64,000 bases of DNA from Hyposmocoma kahamanoa (lineage: Eukaryota; Arthropoda; Insecta; Lepidoptera; Cosmopterigidae). The translations under genes and the position numbers were made by a program. The stretch is from the NCBI RefSeq assembly GCF_003589595.1, contig NW_020653200.1, forward strand, positions 5,604,122 to 5,668,121, read 5' to 3'. The notes beneath the pieces are model-generated. The model worked only from the letters and a program-made list of their open reading frames with translations, was not told the origin of the DNA and did not search any database. Below are positions 1-12,275 of this stretch, piece by piece (the stretch's first letter is position 1; each line of letters starts with the position of its first letter).

Positions 1-114
1 TATTTTATATTAAAATATTTTATTTTCTTAAAAGGGAAGCATTCTTAAGCGATTTTTTAATCTATTTTAACAGTTATTTTCTTTAATGTTTGCTTATGGC
101 ATTTTCGGTTTTAG

Positions 115-738
115 GTTTCGAATATGGCACTTATTTCTAAATCCAAGATGCGCGCGCGATTTATCGAATAATGGCAAGTTGGGTATCGTTTTCGAGATGT
201 TTGGGAATGTTCAATACAAATATGGCACTCATTTCTAAATCTAAGATGGCAAACACGACAGTTCAAACAAAAGCAATATTCGTAATGAGCACCCCCAAAT
301 ACCTCGAAAACGATACCCAACTTGCCATTATTTGAAAAATCGTGCCCGCCATCTTGGATTTACAAATAGTGCCATATTCACATTGAGCATCCCCAAATAC
401 CTCGAAAATGATACCCACATAGCATTTTTTTTAAAAATCGTGCCCGCCATCTTGGATTTAGAAATGAGTGCCACATTCGTAATGAGCACCCCCAAGTACC
501 TCGAAAATGATACCCATATTGCATTTATTTGATAACTCGTGTCCGCCATCTTGGATTTAGAAATGAGTGCCATATTCGTAATGAGCATCCCCAAATACCT
601 CGAAAANNNNNNNNNNGAAATGAGTGCCATATTCGTAATGAGCATCCCCAAATACCTCGAAAAGGATACCCATATAGCATATTTTGAAAAATCGTGTCCA
701 CCATCTTGGATTTACAAATAAGTGCTATATTCGTTTTT
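115..738. repeat. ~98-bp tandem repeat array with an orientation switch
   Basis: The phrase CCGCCATCTTGGATTTA recurs near 346, 445, 542 and (as CCACCATC...) 698, followed each time by AAATGAGTGCCATATTCGTA and CCCCAAATACCTCGAAAA, giving a period of about 98 bp. From about 115 to 265 the same unit runs on the opposite strand, so the array is head-to-head with a junction near 255-290. Short open frames on both strands here are by-products of the repeat. The 10-N run at 607-616 sits inside, so copy number is uncertain. Confidence 0.85.
607..616. other. assembly gap (10 N)
   Basis: Ten N bases inside the tandem array; the sequence on both sides is the same repeat unit, so the true array may be longer or the gap may be an artefact of repeat collapse. 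Confidence 0.98.
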
Positions 739-740
739 CA

Positions 741-804
741 TCGACAAAACCGAGCACATCTGTAGGCACCTGATCGACAATGTCGGGCAAATCTGTAGGC
801 ACCT
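741..804 (+). repeat. two direct repeats of ~32 bp
   Basis: Two adjacent imperfect copies share TCGACAA and then ATCTGTAGGCACCT, directly after the ~98-bp array. No function is evident. Confidence 0.6.
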
Positions 805-3800
805 TTAACTTAATGATGAGTTAAGCAAGATACAATTTCCCCACTTTTGAGGGAAATGTTATTCCATGGCATCATTATTTGTATATTTGTGTGCGTGCCG
901 ACGAGCGTAGTTACAAGTTGCTTACGCCTACATGAATTTGGTTTTTGCCTCACTTGTGACAGTTCGTTTGATATGAAACTATCATTCCATGCGTTATTAT
1001 TCTAAGATTATAGCATTAAAATTTACATGATTTTATTGAAGTTAACTATATTTTACACAAATATTGTTATTTTACAGCGGAACTTGCTAAATTAGGTGTT
1101 TATAATGGGTCCCTTTTTTAATGCCAATTTCATTGAACTTTGAAGGAGCGTTGTGTAATACTTGGGTAGTTTAATCACGACGGAAGTATTTTGACAAAAG
1201 TCTGGCCAATAACTCATTTTCCCTATTTTAGTTCGTGAACTAGCCTTGTATGTTTGTAAAGACGTTCATAATATATACGTTCGTGATATATGGATTTTTA
1301 TCAGAAATAATAAATTAATGTTTTTGAATTTTAGTTTAAATTGTTAAGAGGGATAGTAAAAAAAAACAAAAATATGCGAATTATGGTTATTTAAAGACAA
1401 AGTGGTCATCAGGGGACTGATAAAATTGTCAGGGAATGTTTAAAAAACGAAACAAATCACAATAAAATCGTTTATTTTTATATTTAGCTAAAGCAAAATC
1501 TGTCGTTAATTTTTCAGTCTCAATAAATCACTTCAATAATATTATTGTATAGGTAATAAAAGAACTTGACTAAAACGACAACTTACTAGTTATAAGATAC
1601 TTTTTAGTCAGTCTGAACGGGATCACATTGTCGTAAAATCCTGTTGCTTATAGCTTGAAAATACATTAGGCCTGTGCCTGGTTTTCAGGCACCTATCACA
1701 TACGTAAACAAGGGAGTGATATTCAGGACACTGAGATTTCATTTGTAAGTCTGTTAGACCTTGGCAATCCACCACTTTTTTCATATGCTTCTTCTGTATT
1801 TATTTATTGTCTAATAGGCATAAAAGCGGTAAATAACTATTACGTCTTTAATATAAATACCAACCATCTGATATTGGTTATTGATGAAAACACTCACCAG
1901 GGAAGTAACTAAAAGCTTGACTGCTCGCGACACAATTTCTTACTTTTGAGGCACCGCACTGACGAACTGAACGCGTTCCGTGTTGTCTGTCGCTAGCGGT
2001 CTGATGTGAACTTCACGACGTGCTACGATCGGTTGGAATAGCAAAATTGCACGAAAATAGTGCTACTTGTGATGATTTTGAAGTCAATTTATTACAGGGG
2101 CCTGATAACATATTGCAGCTACAAAAGTATTTAAATTACCTTGGGTGTGAAATAAGCAATAGGCAGAATATACATACTTTCTGGTACACAATGGCCATTT
2201 CTTGACTTTAAAATAGTTACACAACTTCTAATTGATGCTTGGTAATTCAGCTTTTACCTTTTACCGACACACCAGGGGCCTGAAGTTTAGAGACTTCAAA
2301 AGGCATCTTTTCGTAAAAAAATAATTCTTTACGTCGCCAGTTTCAGTGACCAGATGGTTAATGATGTAAATAAAGGTGTAGATATGAAAATAAGTGATCT
2401 TAGGAAGAAAATTCACAGCTATTTCTAGGGTCATCGAAAATTCCATAGTGATTATAAAGTGCCACATTAGTTATATAATCTTGACTAAGGTCTTCTACAA
2501 AGGTGCGCAGATGAATTGTCATAGAAATTATACTTTGTGTAAGTACATCTATATGTTTGCACTAAATACCTACACTCCAAATTTTTGTAAAATAGCCCCT
2601 AATTGCATAATCTCAAGAAATTTTTAAACATTCTCAGCAATCAGCTGATCGTTGCGTAATTTGAGACGTTATGTACTTATACTTTATATTCCTAGTTTAT
2701 ATTCATTTAGAAAATCGATCGTATTTAGACTCGGTTACCTCAGTGCGGTTCAGTTGCGACGCAGTAGCGATGTAGTCGTTAATCGTCTACCTTTACACAC
2801 ATGCGCGACTTAAGCAGCAATACAATTCGATGCAAGCGATCGCGCGTCATCGGCAGTCGCAGCTGCAATGCTACGATCGCGATGCAAACGTGAAACCGAC
2901 TGTACATCGTAGTGCCGCAATTTATAAATGCGCGTTTGAATTGCAGCTAAAAGTCACCGTGTGTAACCGCTTTGAGGTACCGTACAAAATGTCATTATTA
3001 TTCTCCAAGAACCGTAGGAATTCGGACTTTGTGTGTCAATTAATATCCCATTAGATTTACTGCGGAATGCTTGACGTAAGACTGGTTATTACTATGAATA
3101 ATAATCGCTTACTTTACTTAGCAAAGAACGGAGGTTCGGCCTTAGCACTCGCGTATTGCGTAGACCTTACATATTTCCACACGACCTCTTGTTTTCTAGA
3201 ATTCATAAGATTGATAACTGCTCCATTTTATGTCAGTCTTTTAAAAGTAATTTCTTATTCAATTAGGTACATTATAACCGTATTTGTTTTTTGATGGTCT
3301 TGACTATAACGTTGTAGATTTTTTGGTAATTTGAAGGATACACGCTAGTACCTGAATATTTTCTAATAATAAAATAATCGCACACGTGGTTCAGAAAGAA
3401 GACATCTTTATGCTCACAATTTGTTACCTCCTCGGTAAACAAGCACCAAAAAAATTATTTATCTATAACTAACAATCACAGATAATAAGCCATTGATATG
3501 TTCCACGTTTATTTTGTGCATATTGATATTAACCCAATTTTTATGCTCATAGTTCCGCCCAGAAGGTACGGGAGCCTGTTTGCTTACAGATAAATGATGA
3601 GTCGAGAGTGGCGATGTGACTCTTATCATATTTATACCTAATTTTCAATACAGGTCTTTACAATACATGGGGAACTTGGTGCGATATAGCCAGTTGCAAC
3701 TTAAAACTAGATAGATTTATTTTTCATATTCGCATGGTTTGTGCGTTATTGTAATTTAAGTAACTTTATGCTCATCTACGAGTGTAAATTATGTTATAAA

Positions 3801-3832
3801 AGAAAAAAGAGAACACTTATAATATACTACAG
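805..3832. other. no gene seen; two CpG-richer patches
   Basis: AT-rich sequence with only short chance frames. Two patches, about 1943-2040 and 2735-2960, are richer in GC and CpG than their surroundings; the second contains TTCAGTTGCG, which fits an arthropod initiator, and GCGATCGC. They could be regulatory sequence, but no splice sites or coding frame support a gene. Confidence 0.5.
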
Positions 3833-3938
3833 TAGGTTAGCACGACAGGGCGCCACTTGCGCGAGATCTCTATGCGAGAATGTCAGTATTTCGCACTCTA
3901 TGTCGCTCTCGCGGTAGTCGCGCCCTCTCGTGCCCTAT
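3833..3938. mobile_element. MITE, CGACAGGGCGC family, copy 1
   Basis: An inverted-repeat element of about 106 bp. The left end reads TAGGTTAGCACGACAGGGCG and the right end, read in reverse, CTATAGGGCACGAGAGGGCG. A second, better preserved copy of the family lies at 54237-54354. There is no coding capacity, which is normal for a MITE. The autonomous parent is unknown. Confidence 0.65.
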
Positions 3939-4257
3939 AGGACACATCACAGAGAAGTGCAATAGAGTGGTAAGATTTAATTCCGCCTCCCTCTTTCCAC
4001 TTTCGGGGGACTAAAAGCAGGCTGGGATTCCACCTCTAAATCATAAATATTCCATGGATTCCAACGAAGCGTTACGTTTCCACATACTTGTAGGACGCCT
4101 TGTGGCCACATGGAGTGGTGATCTGCGATGATGGATGCGAAAATTGAGGACCGGGCGAAATGGCTCAGTTTCATACAGGTCTATGTCCAGGAGCGGCCAG
4201 CGATATGCTGATGATGAAGATGAGACCTTATTCCCTGAATAGGTGTGTACCTATGCT

Positions 4258-4332
4258 TCATCGTCAACGTCATCGTCACTTTTCATCAGGTGAGATGGAT
4301 GTCAAATGCACATTTATATTTTTTATAAAAAG
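4258..4332 (+). repeat. dispersed retroelement-type 3' end, copy 1
   Basis: Carries CATCATCGTCAACGTCATCG-type sequence, then TTTTCATCAGGTGAGATGG and an A-rich end after TTTTTTATA. A similar piece lies at 6493-6570. I recognise the CATCAGGTGA...TATAAAAAA tail as common in lepidopteran genomes, as the 3' end of a retrotransposed repeat. The GTGAG inside is therefore probably not a splice donor. Confidence 0.45.
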
Positions 4333-5625
4333 AACTTCGTAAGTACCGCAAATATCAATAGACCAAGACAACCACTTTTCAACAAATGGAACGTCAGACT
4401 GTTTACCCGGTATTACAGCAAAATCGAACATGGATATATGAATTTCGTTTATTCTGTCTTATTTGTTAGACGAATTCGATTTTTATCTGCTTCAAATTTT
4501 AATAAAGTATTAGTAGTAAAATATTCCTTCTTCCACCAAACCCAACCCTTATCTTCGAGGTCCTGTATGTTTACATGGGCTAAGTGATAACTCGGTATTT
4601 ATCTGTCGATAAAAACGTCCACTACGCGGAAAACAAGCTCCATCAACGCACAATTTACATAAATACCTCTTAAATACGTACTGGATATGAATTCCAATAA
4701 ATAAGTGGTGTTTGTCTCGTTTATGTTAAATATAATTTGTAAATCATGCTGTTTTGTTAGTTTTTTTTCTATAATTAAGTTATTTTAATGGCACATATTC
4801 CTAATGACGGTGAAATAAAGTTTAGACTGGACGCGCAAAAAACTGTTTAACAATGTTATCTTAAAAATATTATATACATACTTTAGATACGACAGGAAAT
4901 AAATTTGTTGTCTAAAATGGTCATTTGTTAATAGCTGGCGTTTATTATTATGCTGTCTTTGCACTCGAAACGTAACAATTTGACACTATTTGTAACCAGG
5001 GTGGAAATGATAGGATAAAAGCTGTTACATCATCTCTTTGTTTCATTTAAGTAGATAACGGTTACCCTTAATGGTTCGTACGTAGCATACCTATGGGTTA
5101 TAAATGTACTGCTACCTACTAAAAAGTTTGAATACAGATTGTTATGGTATTCATTTTCAATGTATTTCTATTCCTACCTCGTACAGATATTGACCGATAG
5201 ACTACTGTGGCATTCATTGCTTGTCTTAGTTACATACGTGTATTTCGTGTATTCTGCAAGTTAGTGAGAATACATGGAATGCTTAATGAAATAGTACACA
5301 CATAACCAACGCGGGTACTTGCACAGGAAGTTCACGGCCGGCCGCGGCCGTTGCCATGCCAACGGCTTGTTTTCTTTACTTTCTAGCCGCCACTGCCCGC
5401 TGCATCGCTGTCCATTCAGCCAGTTAGAAATATTTGTGTCAAATATTTTTCTGTATAATCACGAACTATTAGTACCTATATATCAAAAATAAATATCATT
5501 TGTGTTTAAATATTAAATATTAGACTACATAAAATATGTTGTTCTGATCCCAAAGTAAATCACTAAAGCAGTTGTGTTATGGAAATCGGAAACTGGGGGT
5601 CTACTCTCGATCTCCATCCGACATC
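4333..5625. other. no gene seen; CpG-rich patch at 5328-5420
   Basis: Mostly AT-rich. The patch around GGCCGGCCGCGGCCG (about 5334-5348) is strikingly GC-rich for this window and might be a regulatory element. No coding frame or RNA gene was recognised. Confidence 0.4.
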
Positions 5626-5761
5626 CGTCCGAAACAATTACTGCCAAATAAGCAATACTTGACCAAACGAAAAGACGCGTGATGAGAATGAAGCTTCATA
5701 CATGATACTTGTCTTTTAATTTTGTCGAATTTTACTTATTTGACAGTAATTGTTTCGGACG
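5626..5761. mobile_element. MITE with 27-bp terminal inverted repeats
   Basis: Left arm 5626-5652 begins CGTCCGAAACAATTACTG and continues to CAAATAAG. Right arm 5735-5761 is its reverse complement with one or two mismatches. The whole is 136 bp and non-coding. No unambiguous target duplication is visible, so the superfamily is not assigned. Confidence 0.7.
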
Positions 5762-6492
5762 AATGAAACCGAGGCAACCGAGGCAGAGATATAGAGGGAC
5801 TCGACCACGGAAGTCGTCTAATTGCGTCGTCTATTTAAGATCGAAAAAATGTTGTTAATATTTTAAGTAACTATGTAGCTAATGAATTAATTAATCAGAG
5901 GTGAGAGAATCTAAGGTCGATACAAACAAGTCGTAAGTACATATCAAAAGGGAAATAAAAACATAAAACAAAGAAAAATGTCAGTGCGTGAGCCAATCGT
6001 GTCGGCCTTTACCAATTTGTAGTGGAGGCCATAAAAATAAAAGAACGTTCGTTCGCTCGGCTTCGCCTGATCCTTGGTAATAATAAACCAAAGACCTGTT
6101 ACGGTGCGAAGTACATAGGTTCATGATTGCACTTTTCTTGCAAAAATCACATAAATACTAAAAGCATATATGTTACACACATACGCAACAGACACACCTT
6201 ACATATCATAAGTAGATATAGTATACAAAAGCTAACAGTTTGTTAGTATACAAGTAGATATAATGCGTTGAGCTTTATTTTCACTCATGGAAAGGCAAAC
6301 TGTCTTTTAAGTTTTATTCTCTAATTGGTCCTAATTTGTTTTTTTAATATTTGCTTTATCAATTTAACCATGAATACCTAACTATTTAAAACTGTATGCA
6401 ATAAAACTCAAAATAACTTAAAATAAACCTGATGATAACTTGGGCCTTTTCAAGGCGGGAATGAATAGGCATTATTTAAGTGTGCGTACAAC
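5762..6492. other. no gene seen
   Basis: AT-rich sequence with a short GC-richer phrase near 6050-6070 (CGTTCGCTCGGCTTCGCC). Nothing identifiable. Confidence 0.4.
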
Positions 6493-6570
6493 ATCGTCGA
6501 CCTCATCATCACTTTCCATCAGGTGATATGGAGGACAAAGGCGCACTTATTTTTTATAAAAAAAAATTAC
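6493..6570 (+). repeat. dispersed retroelement-type 3' end, copy 2
   Basis: Shares CATCGTCGACCTCATCATCA, then TTTCCATCAGGTGATATGG and a TTTTTTATAAAAAAAAA end with the piece at 4258-4332. Probably a retroposed 3' end. Confidence 0.45.
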
Positions 6571-6954
6571 ACAGAGCACTTCAATTTCAACTGAAAATTA
6601 TGGTAAAAAGTCACCGTTTGACATAAATTTAATCTAAAGTTCAAAAGTTAAACATATTTTTTATTTTCTTTACAATAAACGTATATATATTTAACAGTAA
6701 CAACTTGAATCTTTTGTATAGAAAGTTACACCATTATTATTTAATTTATTAAAGTTAGACCATTATGTTTAGAACATTTCACTATTACAGTTCGTTTACA
6801 AATATTCAAGGAAACAAAATCAACATACGTCATTAAAGGCTTACTAAAAAAAGAAACTCTAATATACAATATATTTCTACAGAATAACTCGAATATAAGT
6901 AAGCAAAAAAGTATTCTTAACACCAGGTTTTTTTAATAACAGAAGTACCTACTA

Positions 6955-7096
6955 CAACCGATATATCAACCGTTACCAAGGGACCTGTAAAGGGCCCGAA
7001 ACGTCGGTTTGTTTGAAAAAACAAATATACGCGATTTAAATCCGGAAAAATAGTTTCATTTCCTATGTATTACAATTGCGAAAACCTAAGAACTCG
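6955..7096 (+). mobile_element. solo Penelope-type terminal repeat piece
   Basis: A 142-bp piece flanked by a perfect 14-bp direct repeat AGAAGTACCTACTA (6941-6954 and 7097-7110). It contains GGGACCTGTAAAGGGCCCG followed by AAACGTCGGTTTGTTTG and ends CCTAAGAACTCG. The same sequence forms the arms of the element at 18994-19843, which carries a Penelope-like endonuclease remnant, so this is assigned to that family. The long target duplication fits target-primed insertion rather than a cut-and-paste transposon. Confidence 0.75.
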
Positions 7097-7110
7097 AGAA
7101 GTACCTACTA

Positions 7111-10100
7111 ATTCATTGAAATTTTCTTAAATCATATTATGTACCTTAGAGTGTAATTTACTTTAACACTTTTTTCATTACACCTTAAATACACAAATTA
7201 TTAAATAATCCTTTGGATTATATTACTAACAACTAAAATTATGCTGTATTTCATTAGTAATACGGCTGTATTAAAAGTGTGTTTAAATTTAATACGGGGC
7301 AGTTTTAAAATGGTCAGATAATGCGGTCTGGTCGGTAGGACTGTAATTTTAGAAGGCTCAAAAATATAACGTTTGAAATTCGTAACAAACGACCAGTGCA
7401 CTATTATTATATTTGGGGTCTTTAGAAGAAGTAATAATCGGCTACACAGTTATTAGCTGTGTCTCTATTGCACCTTTATCAGTGCCTCCGGGAACGTATC
7501 TAGAGATCAACTTTAAAAATAACTAAGTAACACTACGAACACATACCCGAAATCTTTTGTTTACCTTTCACAAGAAAGTTTTTTACTTTGCGACTTGAAT
7601 GGCAAGAATCATTTTTCCAAAAACACAGCACTCAAACTAATATCAATAGTTCATATTTCCAGAAATTACATTTTTTTAGACACTAAATTTCAACATCCCC
7701 TCTATAAGTCGCCTTCGTCGGAAACATAACCGAAGATGAAACAAAACCACATCGGCGCACAATAAAGGCCGTGTATCAAAATTTACAAAAGAACGAGAGC
7801 GCGCCGCCGCCAGATAGGCAGATAGCGCGGTCGTGGTCGTGCGGCGTCTATCGGAGCATCTTCTTGCACGACCCTCGGCAGTACGAATACCTGACATTAG
7901 TCTGTCTGTACTGTACCTACTATTGGATATTCGTATTACGAAGGACGGCACAGTCACGCTTCTAGCCCAGACCTCCTTCGTTGACGTCGTACTGATCCTA
8001 AGTAATTTCAAGTAAATAATGAAACTACACTTACTTAACTCTGTAATAATCATAATCTATGAGAAAACCAACCTGGTGAAGGTAGTCCATCGTAACTAGG
8101 CCCTAAGCCTCAAAATTCCACATGCGGCCGTCATGCGGGCTTCATTAAGCCAACCAATTAGGCGTGCCGGTCTAAACGACTTGTTTCGCACTGGCCGGCG
8201 AAATGCCTTTGACGCCGTGATGCGCTGGTTAGAACCGTTCGAATTTTAAATCCTTTGAAATGTGTTTGACTCAGAACGCATTTGAATTGTTAATGGTCAG
8301 CCCGTACACACGACGGAATATAGATTTAAAAATTATTCGTGATTGACACGCTGAAGAACTTGCGCTAAAGATCTGTTGGTCCAATTATATCAGGAGGTTA
8401 TTATAAGTTGAATAATAGGGTATTGTATATAAGAGAATTAAAAATAAACTTGAAAAATAACGCATGTAATCTTAATCCACATAAAACATAATTTCAATCA
8501 ATATCGGCACCCATACTAATTCTGTCAAATTGATGGAAGCTCATCTGTAATGGGGAACACTGAGAATAGTGAGAAACGGAACCCACAAATCCTTGAACAT
8601 CTTTTTACACTGCTTCACGGGAACCAAAGCAGTAGGTAGGTGTCAAGTCAGGAGAGTATAGAAGGCCGCAAACAGCTTCAACAACTACAACATCTACAAC
8701 TCCTGTAAGGTGGAAATGGTTTATTCAGCAACGCATGCGTTGGCGTTATCGTGTAGGAGGCTGTCAATGTCTATCATATATATCAATGTCTATGACGGTT
8801 GACGAGTAATGGTATGTTTCTTAGAGAATCTTGCCACCATCGTCTGCATTTCTTCACAAAAGCGATTACCTGTGGCAGCTGCACCAGATGTAAGGAAGCT
8901 ATGGTCAATTGCTCCGCGGCTCTATCACCTAACAGTTATCAAGAATTTTCATGGGTAATTTTCTTTTTTGGCCCCTGTTTGGCCTTGTTACCAGGTTGTA
9001 ATCACTATTTAATCGTTTGCGAATATCATAAAGAATCAATTGTTCAGCACAAGTCATGATACAGTATCCTACATTTCTACATCGATTTATTAACATAGTG
9101 CATTCTTCAAACGCGTTGATAGTTGTTCTAGTTATGTATTTATCTATTTACGCGAACAGGCTAGTGCAGTGGGTATATTCACAACAAACCATGCTGCAAT
9201 TTCTCTACAGTTCTACTTTAACTCATCGCTATTCACTGTAAGGAAACGACGCTCATTCGACAGGTTAAGATTTCCACTGCGGAATCAAGCAAACCAAAAA
9301 CGCAAAGTGCGTTCCACAGTTGTACACGCTACATCAGTGCCACATTGGAACTCGTATTTAAAAAAATACTTAAGTTTTCCAAACACTTCACATAGATATC
9401 GTTAGAGTTTTCGCAGTATCCATATTTGATTTCAGTGCGAACGCAAAATTAATCAAAACGAGAACAAATTAATACAAAAGCCTTAAAAATAACTTTTAAA
9501 TATAGAAGGATGCCTAAAGTATTATTTTTTTTAAATTCCAATGTGAATCTTTCAATATACTCATAAATAATACTATTTTCTTTTTTTATATTGTGGCAAT
9601 TGAGCTTTGACTTTTGCTTAGACTATCAGTTTTGTCATCAACTAAAAACTGTAATTTATTGTCAAAGTAGTCAGAACTTTATAACGCGGGAATTTCATGT
9701 TGAACCCCTGTTATAGGTATTTGTCAGAAAAATTGAAGCTACGCCTTTATGATTTTACTAAAGACATTCGGATCCAAATAGCAATAATTTCGTACTAATA
9801 ATAATGTGGTGACCATTTAATTTATTTAGGACGTTGTGAAATATTTTAAAACCGATTCTCAGTTGTGCTGGATGGTAAAAGTATTTTGTCTTATTCATTA
9901 GAGTTGAGTTCTGTGAACTCACTTTTGCGCCGATTAATATTTTAAATCCCATTTCAGAACACTATTTCAACTTATTGTCAGTTAACAGAATACGGCATCA
10001 GAATGTAGAAATAAAGTAATAGGTGCGACTTGGCGAGCACGACCGTCTTTTGTCACGACAAAATCTTGTGTGGTCAACGTTCCACTGTATTTTGACCCAA

Positions 10101-12215
10101 GAGGCGTTTAATAACTTCACCGTTCTACGAGAAATGTTTTGGAATGAATCGAATCTACGAGGCCTTCGTATATTGGACATTCATAAATGTACAAAATTAT
10201 AGACTTGCTACAGGAAAACGTTATTTGACGTAATTCGTTCAGATCATTCGTTGGTAAAATTAAAAAGAATTATTACAGTAATGTAGAAAGATAACGCTAC
10301 TTATAATAATAGGAAGTTTGGAACGGCATGTGATCTAGATTAATATAATAACGTTTTAGTTTCTTCAATTTGTAACGACGTGCAAGTTTGTCTGTCTGAT
10401 GTACCCGTAAATATGTTTATGAGTTATTAAATAAGTCATCATTTATTATATTAAGGACAAAAACCCGTTTCAGTAACAAGACAAAATCTAGTATCAGAGT
10501 ACTCAATCACATTTATTATTACTGATGAAGGCGTGTGTTGTCCAGAATGGTAATAGAACAGGATTTTGAAAGAACGCTTGACAACAAAAAATATAAAGAA
10601 TTCGAACGAAAACCCAAAGAAAATTGCGTGGCGTCGTGAAAATCATATTGCAGCGAAGGTGCCCTCGACACATTTGAGAAACCTACGTAGGCATACGATA
10701 GTGGCGCACAAAACTTATTTGATCGGTCGTTCAACTGTGGAAATCGGCCGTCTCTTTTTGACCTGTATTTCTATCTCCGTCACTCGTACCGTTAAGGTGG
10801 TATGTCTGAGTTATGGCATTCCTATGTTGCCACCACTACTTTTACACCATGTCATCTTGAATATAGTATGGAAGCTTCGGGAGAGCTTTGATAGCTTTGC
10901 TGTATATTTATAAGCATCCAAATTCACTTCGCACTTCCATAGCTAAACAGTCACTTGGTTAATCCAACGTACATACTTTTACATAATAAGACAGGCATAC
11001 ATTGAAATACGTGCTACAAGCGTTGAAATAGACCTTAAATTACTCTACCTATAGTAGCACTGATACTTTGCCGGAGGCTGAGCTGCGCACTAAGCTGTAC
11101 GTAATAGCGTACTACATGTGCCTTTGCTTTCCTTCTTTCTCCGAATGTTTCTTATGAGGTGTGAATTATAGGATTAAAAATAGACCATAATGAATTAGAA
11201 AATTGTAAAATGTCAGAAGTATTCGAAACTACAACTTTTATGAGTGCATTTTATTTTGATCTAATTTTATGTACATCTGTCAAAAATGGCCTTTTAATGT
11301 TATTAACGCTGTTACATAGGCACCAGCAGGTGTTTTAATTAATTCGTAGAAACAGTTATTTCGGACTGTTGGTTCAATTCTCGGTTCAACTCGGTATAAA
11401 AACCAACAGTAAGTCCAGGAGACTGAAGGAGACGAACGAATAGAATGAAGGACTTCAGTCCAAGGTCATGAAATAAATAAAAAAAAACACATTGTCAATC
11501 CCACCGGACTGTGTTCCGCCGCGATTAGCCAGTTAAACTTGTAGTTTATGAAAAGACAGTTTATTCTAATAAGTAGGTTAAAGCAAAGTGTTATTTATAT
11601 GCATCATGTTATGCCACAACTGTTATATTTTTTATACAATTGTACTTTATAGAGACATTTTCCTTTTAATAGAGATAATTATTATGTTTATATCGTCATC
11701 ATCAATGCATTTATAAGTCGGGTCTTCTTTGAGGTGAAGGTTTAGGCCATAATCCACCACCTTGAGTCAATGCTGGTTGGGACCTTTCCACGTTTTCCAA
11801 GAGTTGTGAAGCTTCTTCGACGTGCAGACACAGAAAAGCTCATGATGAATTTCAAATTAAATTTCGCATACATAAATTTCAATAAAGGCGGTTCGTCAAA
11901 CCATTAGTTTCCACGGCTTTACATACAAAAAATATAATTAATAAAATACTTCTAAATTTAATAGATTGAAAACGTGCAAACGTGTGTTTTACTATACGTA
12001 CGTTGAGAAACCTACACGTAGATTACGAAATAGCGAATTAGTTCAATGCATATATATTTATTATTGTCTTTATAAATAGAATATATATTTATTAATAGTT
12101 TAAAATAAAAAAAATAACGTACCATTCATATATATTTATAAATGTCCAAAGGCTCTATTTGTACCTAATATAATTAGTAAAGTAATATGGCTGAACATTT
12201 ATGTCATACCTACAT
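7111..12215. other. long stretch without a recognisable gene
   Basis: About 5 kb of AT-rich DNA. A CpG-rich patch at about 7790-7870 (with GCGCGCCGCCGCCAGATAGG) and another at 8110-8230 stand out. The region 8640-9400 has open frames on both strands but no family I recognise. An imperfect 10-bp inverted repeat (ACTGTTGGTT / AACCAACAGT) lies near 11367-11412. No splice-supported exon was found. Confidence 0.4.
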
Positions 12216-12275
12216 AGGTATCTTGCATTGCATTAAACAGACACATATAGTCGTTCAATGCAATGCAAGATACCT
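12216..12275. repeat. perfect 19-bp hairpin
   Basis: Arms AGGTATCTTGCATTGCATT (12216-12234) and its exact reverse complement (12257-12275) enclose a 22-base loop. The length resembles a small hairpin RNA precursor, but perfect pairing is also typical of a tiny palindromic repeat. No transcript evidence. Confidence 0.8.

Noticed and set aside
332..721. Overlapping open frames on both strands near the window start
   Set aside because: They translate the ~98-bp tandem repeat and carry X residues across the gap; no codon structure beyond the repeat.
4258..4332. CATCAGGTGAG as a splice donor
   Set aside because: The same sequence recurs in a retroposed 3'-end repeat at 6493-6570.
7676..8053. 125-codon minus-strand frame with arginine-rich sequence
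   Set aside because: No recognisable domain, overlapping open frames on the plus strand, and no splice or promoter support; GC-rich patches lengthen chance frames.
8799..9405. Cysteine-containing plus-strand frames (CGSCTRC), considered as a transposase zinc finger
   Set aside because: Neither strand gave a continuous family-like pattern in any frame.
10566..10913. 115-codon plus-strand frame as a gene
   Set aside because: No domain, signal peptide or splice signals; overlapped by an antisense frame.
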